A stretch of DNA of 17,465 bases from an uncultured Clostridium sp. Lineage in GTDB: Bacteria; Bacillota; Clostridia; TANB77; CAG-508. Location of the stretch: the NCBI GenBank assembly GCA_946497905.1, contig CAMMMI010000033.1:1-17465 (forward strand), given 5' to 3'. Both the position numbers and the translations under genes were made by a program. Below the pieces are notes generated by a model, which was not told where the DNA came from, did not search any database, and saw only the letters and a program-made list of their open reading frames with translations. Below, piece after piece: positions 7,517-13,755 of the stretch (the first letter of the stretch is position 1; every line of letters begins with the position of its first letter).

Positions 7517-7729
7517 ATGAATTTGCTCTCGAATTATATCAAAAATTTCTTGATATAGTTCGAAATCTTTCATTTTCATACATTCTAGGAGATAATTATC
7601 TCCTTCATCCAGAGGGCATAATTCGTTATTGTTTGTAATGCCAAGGATATCAATTGAAAAACTTTGACCATTTTCAAATTCAATGCAGATATTATAGTAA
7701 TATTTCTCTGCAATACTTATTTTTTTCAT
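7502..7729 (-). CDS. Small hypothetical protein, 75 aa
   Basis: The ATG (complement of 7727-7729) has a perfect AGGAGG on the minus strand and a near-consensus promoter further upstream. The 75-aa protein is acidic and soluble, starting MKKISIAEKYYYNICIEFEN with a beta-rich front half and a helical back half (YQEIFDIIREQIHEIPE). The early 'YYYNICIEFENG' pattern slightly recalls DUF2442-like small proteins, but I do not claim that family. It converges on the recombinase, is independently transcribed, and lies between the recombinase and the ParAB module. Strong expression signals on such a small gene suggest an immunity, anti-restriction or control protein; that is inference. Confidence 0.65.
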   Translation of the reverse strand: MKKISIAEKYYYNICIEFENGQSFSIDILGITNNNELCPLDEGDNYLLECMKMKDFELYQEIFDIIREQIHEIPE

Positions 7730-7777
7730 TTTTTATCCTCCTATAGTATGACTGTAATCAAATGCTCCTTTGTGAAC

Positions 7778-7805
7778 ATTATATCAAATTTTTCATGTCT
7801 GTCAA
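7778..7805 (-). promoter_or_regulatory. Near-consensus sigma-A promoter for the 75-aa minus-strand gene
   Basis: On the minus strand TTGACA (complement of 7800-7805) is followed after 16 bp by TATAAT (complement of 7778-7783), both hexamers perfect. The transcript leader of about 45 nt contains an extra AAAGGAG followed by a possible six-codon TTG-initiated leader ending just before the gene's own AGGAGG. Confidence 0.8.
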
Positions 7806-7932
7806 GTATTGAGCAAAGTGATTATGATGTACATTAAAAAGTTAGGAAATCATTTTTAAATTATGAGTATGTACATAGAAAAATAATTTGATGAAAACTA
7901 GATAAATAGCCGTTTTGCAAGTTTTAGATAAG

Positions 7933-7964
7933 TGAATTGAAAAAATCAATTCATTTATTTTTTT
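7933..7964 (+). terminator. Intrinsic terminator in the 7730-8159 gap
   Basis: TGAATTGA (7933-7940) and TCAATTCA (7946-7953) form a perfect 8-bp stem with a 5-nt loop, followed by TTTATTTTTTT. No gene recognisable in the window ends here, so it either insulates the ParAB side or belongs to a lost gene. The rest of 7730-8159 holds no supportable gene; the last 60 bases contain two GGAGG runs and only tiny ORFs. Confidence 0.65.
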
Positions 7965-8159
7965 GCTCAAATTTAAAAACTAAAATGATATGTACCAAAA
8001 TAATATGCTTAAAATTTATCAGAATTCGTTTTAAACAATTTTATGATGTTATTCGACAAATTATTAGTCTAAAAATAAAACAAACTTAAAATCAAAAATA
8101 TGGAGGTGGTAGAAGAAAAAATAGATGGATAAAAAATAAATAATGAGGAGGAGAACGGT

Positions 8160-8477
8160 ATGGAAGAAAAGGATTCAATAGAGGTATTAGAAAATTTAGG
8201 AACAGGAATGTTTTGCAATATAGAATTGCCATTAACAAATTCAATGACAAGTAATGTAACAGCAATTTATTTAGGAAAAGATAAAGACGGAAGGTATAAC
8301 TTTTTTGACGGTGGAGGTGCTTGTGGTACTTTTAAAATGACAAAAAACTTTATAATGCAAAGAGATATAAAAATCACAAATAAATTAGATGAAGAAAAAA
8401 GTTATGATTTATATGTTGAACTAAAAAAATATCAAAATAAAATGAAGGACAAGCATAAAGATAGAGATAGTAGATAA
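8160..8477 (+). CDS. Hypothetical element protein, 105 aa
   Basis: ATG 8160 has GAGGAGGAG at a good distance upstream. The 105-aa protein has a glycine- and aromatic-rich, probably beta-barrel core (GTGMFCNIELPLTNS, YNFFDGGGACGTFKMTKNF) and a lysine-rich helical tail (VELKKYQNKMKDKHKDR). I do not recognise the family. It precedes parA by about 100 nt with its own terminator in between, so it appears to be a separate transcript at the start of the ParAB module. No CGG codon is in frame (both CGG here fall in GAC-GGN). Confidence 0.65.
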   Translation: MEEKDSIEVLENLGTGMFCNIELPLTNSMTSNVTAIYLGKDKDGRYNFFDGGGACGTFKMTKNFIMQRDIKITNKLDEEKSYDLYVELKKYQNKMKDKHKDRDSR

Positions 8478-8510
8478 ACGAGTTGTAGAAATGCAATTCG
8501 TTTTTCTTTT
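8476..8510 (+). terminator. Intrinsic terminator after the 105-aa gene
   Basis: AAACGAGTTG (8476-8485) pairs with CAATTCGTTT (8494-8503) with one G-U pair and an 8-nt loop, followed by a T-rich run to 8510. The stem begins at the stop codon of the gene. Confidence 0.75.
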
Positions 8511-8530
8511 TACATATCAGCAAAGTAACA

Positions 8531-8550
8531 TAGTCATTTTTTAATGACTA
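8531..8550. promoter_or_regulatory. Perfect 8-bp inverted repeat upstream of parA
   Basis: TAGTCATT and AATGACTA flank a TTTT loop, 26 nt before the parA ATG. It could be an operator or centromere-like (parS) site for the Par system, or a leader hairpin. There is only one copy in the window, which argues against a multi-repeat parS cluster. Confidence 0.45.
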
Positions 8551-8576
8551 ATTTTAAAGGAAAGGAGGAATTATAA

Positions 8577-9403
8577 ATGCCTAAGACAAAGGTAATAGCC
8601 ATTGCAAACCAAAAACGGTGGTGTTGGTAAAACTACAACAGCCCTCAATTTAGGTGTAGGCTTATCAAAAAGTGGAAAGAAAGTATTACTGGTAGACGCA
8701 GACCCACAAGGAGATTTGACCACTTGTTTAGGAATACGAAATCAAGATGAACTTGAAAAAACATTAGGAAGTGTACTAGATAAGGTAATAAAAAATAAGC
8801 CATTAGAAGAAAACGAAGCAATAATACATCATATTGAAGGTGTTGATTTAGTACCGTCAAATATTGATTTAGAGGCAGTTGAAGTTGGACTTGTAAATAT
8901 TATGAGTAGAGAATATGTATTGCAAACTTATATAGACGAAGTAAAGAAACAATATGATTATGTCATTATAGATTGTAGACCGTCTTTAAGTATGATTACA
9001 CTTAACGCATTAGCTTGTAGTGATAGTGTAATTATACCAGTACAAGCCCATTACTTATCAGCAAAACGGAATGACACAACTTATTCAAACAATAAATCAG
9101 GTACGAAAGCGAATAAACCCTAACCTAAAAATAGATGGTGTTTTAATTACACTTGCAGATATGCAAACAAAAGTTGGAAAAACAACATTACAAACACTTC
9201 AAAACAGTTATGGTAGTAAAATAAAAATTTACGATACTATTATTCCACAAGGCATAAAAGCAGTTGAGGGAACAATGGCAGGACAAAGTTTATTTACTTA
9301 TGATAAAAACAGTAAGCCAGCAATAGCTTATCAAAATTTTTGCAAGGAGGTATTGAAAAGTGAAAAACAACGAATTAGAAATGAAACTTCCTTCGATAGA
9401 TGA
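8577..9403 (+). CDS. parA: ParA-family partition ATPase, two apparent +1 frameshifts at CGG
   Basis: Read with the C at 8616 and the C at 9067 skipped, this is a 274-aa ParA/Soj ATPase, a normal length for these elements. ATG 8577 has AAAGGAGG upstream. The deviant Walker A becomes NQKGGVGKTT (Lys13, Lys18), followed by VLLVDADPQGDLTT (A') and YDYVIIDCRPSL (Walker B). QAHYLSAKGMTQLIQTIN matches the family's AKGMTQL segment. Read literally, translation ends five codons into the Walker A, so no ATPase would be made. ParA drives segregation or maintenance of the excised element together with ParB, whose gene overlaps its 3' end by 44 nt (9360-9403). Both shifts insert C before GGT or GGA and nothing else is broken. 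It is read as functional if recoding occurs. Confidence 0.92.
8616..8619 (+). other. CGGT recoding site 2 (ParA Gly14, Walker A)
   Basis: AAA is followed by in-frame CGG; skipping C gives the invariant KGGVGKTT. The unshifted frame meets TAA after four codons (CGG TGG TGT TGG). Confidence 0.9.
9067..9070 (+). other. CGGA recoding site 3 (ParA Gly164)
   Basis: AAA is followed by in-frame CGG; skipping C restores LSAKGMTQL, a conserved ParA segment of clostridial elements. Confidence 0.88.
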
Positions 9404-10302
9404 TATATTTGAGCCTGTTGCACGGAAAGGACATCTTAAATATTGAAAAAGCAATACCAATACCCATAGAAAAATTATTTGACTTTCCAAATCATCCTTT
9501 TAAAGTAAATGATGATAAAGAAATGGAAAATATGGTTGAAACAGTAAAACAAGGTGGAATAATAATGCCTCTAATTGTAAGACAAAGAGCAGATGGAAAT
9601 TATGAAATAATATCAGGACATAGAAGAAAAAGAGCAGGACAACTTGCTAATTTAAAAGAAATTCCTTGTATTATAAGAGAGTTGAGTGATGATGAGGCTA
9701 TAATTGAAATGGTAGATAGCAACTTACAAAGAGAAAGGATACTTCCGTCAGAAAAAGCATTTGCTTATAAAATGAAATTAGAGGCACAAAAACATCAGGG
9801 ACAAAGAACAGATTTAACTTCGTGCCAAGTTGGCACAAAGTTGCGCAGTGATGAAAAATTGGCAGAAAACAGCGAAGATAGTGCTAGACAAATACAAAGA
9901 TATATCAGACTAACTGAACTAATACCAGAAATATTAGAATTAGTAGATAAAGAAAAAGATGGAATAGCTTTTAATCCAGCTGTTGAAATTTCATATTTAA
10001 AAGAAGATGAACAATATGTATTGATGAACTTTATACAATTTAATGACGCAACACCTTCAATGGCACAGGCAAAGTATTTAAAGAAACTAAGTCAAGAAGG
10101 AAGGTTAACAACTGAAAAAATAGAGGAAATAATGGGAGAACAAAAACCAAATCAAATAGAAAAAATAAAAATCAAGGCAGATAGAATACAAAAGTTACTC
10201 CCAAAAGAAGTTGTAACTGAACAGCAAACTGAAGAATTTATTATAAAATGTATAAAAGAGCATAATCAGAGGGAGGAAAGAAAAAGAGAAATGTCACGCT
10301 AG
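9360..10302 (+). CDS. parB: ParB-family partition/nucleoid-occlusion protein, one apparent +1 frameshift at CGG
   Basis: GTG 9360 is chosen because AAGGAGG lies 9 nt upstream and the frame starts VKNNELEMKLPSIDDIFEPV, a typical short leader of ParB in these elements. With the C at 9423 skipped, Gly22 follows Ala21 and the protein runs to 313 aa. The ParB N-terminal domain at about 30-125 contains NHPFKV, IISGHRRKRAGQL, IPCIIREL and the arginine-bearing LQRERILPSEKAFAYKMK. A helix-turn-helix/central domain and a lysine-rich tail follow. Relatives bind parS and, through the GHRRxxA patch, use CTP to slide on DNA; the patch is present. Read literally, translation stops after about 27 codons. The start lies inside parA, so the two are translationally coupled. 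Confidence 0.92.
9423..9426 (+). other. CGGA recoding site 4 (ParB Gly22)
   Basis: GCA is followed by in-frame CGG; skipping C yields PVAGKDILNIEKAIPIPIE and the rest of ParB. The unshifted frame stops at TGA within seven codons. Confidence 0.85.
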
Positions 10303-10321
10303 GATTATGCCCAAAAATCGT

Positions 10322-10348
10322 GGGAGAAATTTTTATAAAATTTCCCCC
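10322..10348. other. Hairpin and C-run region after parB, possible origin-of-transfer-like site
   Basis: GAAATTTT (10326-10333) and AAAATTTC (10337-10344) form a perfect 8-bp stem with a 3-nt loop, extended by GGG/CCC after one A-C mismatch. A second C run (CCCCC near 10356-10360) follows. In such an AT-rich genome the GC-runs stand out. It comes directly after parB and before the next gene. It lacks a T tract, so it is not an ordinary terminator. A nic or other conjugation-related site is only a suggestion. Confidence 0.35.
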
Positions 10349-10479
10349 TTACAAACCCCCTTTAATACTAACTCTTTACTAACTGAAAAGAATATATAAA
10401 ATAATAAAAAATAAAAAATTGCACATTTGTTAAAGCAAAACAAAGCAAGTAAAATATAGACAAAGGAGTTGAGAGGGGT

Positions 10480-10602
10480 ATGAAAATTGGAAAAATAATA
10501 TGTTCAATATTTGCAATAATTTTGTTTATATTTGGTATAGGGATAAAATTGTTTTCTAGTATATTAAAAGCAATAGCAGTAATGTTGAAAATAGCAGTAT
10601 AG
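10480..10602 (+). CDS. Small membrane peptide, 40 aa
   Basis: ATG 10480 is preceded by AAAGGAGTTGAGAGGGGT. The 40 residues (MKIGKIICSIFAIILFIFGI then GIKLFSSILKAIAVMLKIAV) are almost wholly hydrophobic with a few lysines, giving one or two membrane helices. Tiny membrane proteins are frequent in conjugative modules, but I do not recognise this one. It lies between parB and the adhesin and is followed by the adhesin's promoter. Confidence 0.5.
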   Translation: MKIGKIICSIFAIILFIFGIGIKLFSSILKAIAVMLKIAV

Positions 10603-10629
10603 TTATCAAATAAATAAAACAAGATTTTA

Positions 10630-10658
10630 TTGAACAGCAAAATTATATTCATTATAAA
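10630..10658 (+). promoter_or_regulatory. Probable sigma-A promoter of the adhesin gene
   Basis: TTGAAC (10630-10635) and TATAAA (10653-10658) are spaced by exactly 17 bp. Expected transcription start is near 10665, just before a hairpin with a T tract. Confidence 0.65.
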
Positions 10659-10670
10659 AATACTAACACA

Positions 10671-10695
10671 GGCACTAGGTTTAGTGTCTTTTTTT
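10671..10695 (+). terminator. Promoter-proximal terminator (candidate attenuator)
   Basis: GGCACTA (10671-10677), loop GGTT and TAGTGTC (10682-10688) pair over 7 bp with one G-U, followed by T7. It lies only some 5-10 nt after the predicted start of the adhesin transcript, so it may attenuate that gene, or it may simply end the upstream small-peptide transcript. Confidence 0.7.
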
Positions 10696-10725
10696 AATGT
10701 CAAAAAATAAGGAGGATTTAAAATT

Positions 10726-13428
10726 ATGAAAGTTAAAGTAAAGAAAAGTATAGCATTTTTAATGCTAATATTAACATTATTTTCTGTATTTACTAATATA
10801 TTTGCAAATGAAGTAAATGCAATAGAAATTCAAACAGCAGATTTAAAAGATGGTGGAGATTGTGGTTACCATTTACAATTTTGGGATAGTGACGCAAATA
10901 CTTGGAGCTATATTATAACAACCTATGTGTATTATGAACAAAACGGTGTGCAATATCCTGCATATTGCTTAAATAGAGATTTACCACGGAGTTCGGTAGT
11001 TCAGGTGTTCCAGAATATACAGTAGATGTAACAAAGGTAATGGATGATGTGAGAATATGGAGAGTTGCAATAAATGGTTATCCATATCAAAGTCCAGAAG
11101 CACTTGGTGTTGCAAATCAATTTGACGCATTTGTTGCTACAAAACAAGCAATTTATAGCATTATTTATGGAACAGATGTTAATAGCTATTATAGAGGTGG
11201 AGACGCAAGAGGAGAAGCTATAAAAAATGCAATTGTAAAACTTGTTGATATTGGAAGAAATGGAACACAAACACCTGCCAATACAAATATTACAGTTGAG
11301 AAAGTAAATGGATTTTTTGAAGATGGAAACTATTATTCACAAGAATATAGAATAAATGCACCAGTAGAAACAAGCCAATATACAATAACAGCAACAGGAT
11401 TACCTGAAGGTAGCAAAATAACAGATTTATCTGGAAATAACAAAACAACATTTTCTGGAAATGAAAATTTTAAAATACAAATTCCAAAAGATAAATTAAC
11501 AAGTGATATAAATATTTCAATAGATGTTAAAGGAAAATCAAAAGTATATCCAGTTTTCTATGGTGCAACAAGAATAAATGGAACGCAAGACTATTTGCTT
11601 ACTTATGATGTGTATGGAGATACAACAGGAAAAGCAAATATGAATGTTGTAACTAATACAGGAAAAATACAAGTAATAAAAACAGATGATGAAACTTTTG
11701 AGCCTATTGCAAATGTGACATTTGGATTATATAAAAAAGACGGAACAGAAGTAGCAAGAGCAACAACCAATAGTGAGGGAATTGCAACATTTCAAGGGTT
11801 ATATCAAAATTCTTATGTATTAAAAGAATTGTCTACGAATGAGAATTATATATTAAGCAATGTTGAATTTGATGTTAATGTTGAATATAACAAAACAACA
11901 CAAATTGAAGTGGAAAATGAACACAAAAAAGGAAATTTAAAAGTATATAAAGTAGATAGAGATAATAATAAAATCAGTTTAGGAAATGTAGAATTTGACC
12001 TTTATAGTGAAGAATTTGACAAAGTAATAGGAACTTATTATACAGATGTGAATCGGAGAAATTTATATAGAGGGATTAAGAATTGGAAATTATTCACTAA
12101 TTGAAAAAAATACAGGAAAATGGTACAACCTTGCTGAAGATACAGAGGTTAAAATAGAATGGAATGAAACAACAGAAACTACAATAGAAAATGAATTAAA
12201 AAAAGGTAGAGTAAAAGTAATAAAAGTAGATAGTGAAAACAATGAAATAAAACTTCAAGGTGTAGAATTTGAAGTTCTTGACAAAGACGGAAATGTTTTA
12301 GAAACAATAACAACAAATGAAGATGGAGAGGCATATACATCAAGATATGCAATAAGAGATTATGAAAAACTATATCTTCACGAAACAAAGACAAACGAAT
12401 TCTATAAATTAAATGACAAGCAAGTAGAAGTAGAATTAAAAGCAAATCAAATCACAACAATAACATTTGAAAATGAGAAGAAAAAAGGACAAGTTGAAGT
12501 AATCAAAGTAGATAAAGATAATAATGAAATAAAAATTCCTGATGTAACATTTGAAATTTATGATGAAGAAAATAATTTAGTAGACACAATAGTAACAGAC
12601 CAACAAGGAAAGGCAGTTTCAAAACCATTGCCAATAGACCAAGAATACCTTGTCAAAGAAACAATTACAGGAGATATTTATGTATTAAATGAAGAACCTC
12701 AAAAAGTAACATTACAAGAAGATGAAATAACTTCTATCACATTTGAAAATGAAAAGAAAAAAGGTCAAATAAAAGTAATAAAAACAGATGGAGAAACAGA
12801 AGTACCATTACAAGATGTTACTTTTATTGTAGAAAATTCAAAAGGCGAAATTGTAGATAGAATAGTAACTGATGAAAATGGGGAAGGAACATCAAAAAGA
12901 CTTCCAATAGACGAACAATATACCGTATATGAAGAAAAGACAAAAAAGGGTTATATTTTATCTAATGAAAAGCAAGTTGTAGAACTAAAAGAAGATGAAA
13001 TAACAGAGTTAAAATTCAATAACTATAAAGAAAAAGGCTCAATAAAAATAACAAAAGTATCATCAGACGGAAATAATATTGAAGGAATAGAGTTTAAAAT
13101 AACAGGAACAAGTCTAACAGGAGAAACTTTTGAGGCTACTTATAAAACCAATGAAAATGGAGAAATATTTATAGATGAAGTTCTAACAGGAGATTATACT
13201 ATCGAGGAATTACAAAGTGAATTAAATAGTGGTTATATAATTCCAGAGGCACAAACAATAACAGTAGAAAATGATAAAGTGGCAGAAGTAGAATTTTATA
13301 ATCAGTTAATAGAAACACCAAAAACAGATGATGGAAGAAATATAGCATTAGCAATCACTATTTCTATTGTTTCATTATTAGGACTTATAACTTTAGCTGT
13401 TATGAAAATGAAAAAGAAAAATAAATAA
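10726..13428 (+). CDS. Wall-anchored thioester/CnaB adhesin (SpaA-like), three apparent +1 frameshifts at CGG
   Basis: With Cs at 10987, 10994 and 12054 skipped this is 899 aa. A signal peptide spans 1-32 (KKSIAFLMLILTLFSVFTN). Next is a likely thioester domain: Cys81 in YPAYCLNRDLPG and Gln140 in VATKQAIYSII fit the Cys-Gln crosslink pair. A linker domain leads to six CnaB-type repeats from about 312 to 855, each opening like KIQVIKTDD, LKVYKVDRD, VKVIKVDSE, VEVIKVDKD, IKVIKTDGE or IKITKVSSD. The C-terminus has a sortase-like motif ETPKTDDG at about 862-869, a 21-residue membrane helix and the tail KMKKKNK. Such proteins attach covalently to surface ligands and stiffen by isopeptide bonds; on an element it may serve host or mating-partner adhesion (inference). 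ATG 10726 has AAGGAGG. Read literally only 99 aa would be made. No other defects. Confidence 0.9.
10987..10990 (+). other. CGGA recoding site 5 (adhesin Gly88)
   Basis: CCA is followed by in-frame CGG; skipping C gives NRDLPG, continuing the thioester-Cys segment. Confidence 0.85.
10994..10997 (+). other. CGGT recoding site 6 (adhesin Gly90)
   Basis: After site 5 the new frame reads GGA GTT and then CGG again; a second C skip gives PGVGSSGVPEYTVDVTKV. Both sites are needed, because the net change between the flanking frames is +2. Confidence 0.85.
12054..12057 (+). other. CGGA recoding site 7 (adhesin Gly443)
   Basis: AAT is followed by in-frame CGG; skipping C gives DVNGEIYIEGLRIGNYSLIE, the standard CnaB 'D..G...I..L..G.Y.L.E' ending. 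Confidence 0.9.
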
Positions 13429-13440
13429 AATTGATAAATA

Positions 13441-13475
13441 AAATGGTGGCTACAAAAATGTAGGCCACCATTTTT
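13441..13475 (+). terminator. Strong intrinsic terminator after the adhesin
   Basis: AAATGGTGGC plus TACA (13441-13454) pair with TGTA and GCCACCA (13459-13470), with one bulged G and an AAAA loop, followed by TTTTT. It separates the adhesin from the next operon. Confidence 0.85.
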
Positions 13476-13496
13476 ACAAAAAAAGGAGTGGAAAAA

Positions 13497-13715
13497 ATGG
13501 CAAAATATAATATTGCACAAATACAAAAAATGATTGATAGACTAGCCGAAATAGGAATAAATACAGAAAAGGCAATATTAAATATGCAATTTGAAGATTT
13601 AGAAAAATTTCCTAATTTTACTATAACAGATATAAAAACATTGATTAGTTTAAGAAAAGCAATAAGGAAAAATAAAAAGGTGTTATTCTTATTTTTAGGC
13701 GAAGAAATAGAATAA
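13497..13715 (+). CDS. Small hypothetical protein, 72 aa
   Basis: ATG 13497 is used because AAGGAG at 13482-13487 is about 9 nt away, whereas the in-frame GTG at 13488 touches it. The 72-aa protein starts MAKYNIAQIQKMIDRLAEIG and continues with a region (NTEKAILNMQFEDLEKF) and a lysine-rich helix (TLISLRKAIRKNKKVLF), all predicted helical. I do not recognise the family. It is followed 40 nt later by the ArdC/methyltransferase gene with its own AAGGAGG, so both are probably one operon. Confidence 0.6.
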   Translation: MAKYNIAQIQKMIDRLAEIGINTEKAILNMQFEDLEKFPNFTITDIKTLISLRKAIRKNKKVLFLFLGEEIE

Positions 13716-13755
13716 TTATTAAAATAAAAATTAAAAACGGAAGGAGGGAAACATA

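Noticed and set aside
8101..8159. Tiny ORFs before the 105-aa gene (10 codons from about 8100, and a four-codon MDKK)
   Set aside because: Too short to support as genes; they may just be the ribosome-binding leader.
8150..13745. CGG in the ribosome-binding regions near 8156 and 13738 as further recoding sites
   Set aside because: They are upstream of start codons and cannot be assigned to a reading frame.
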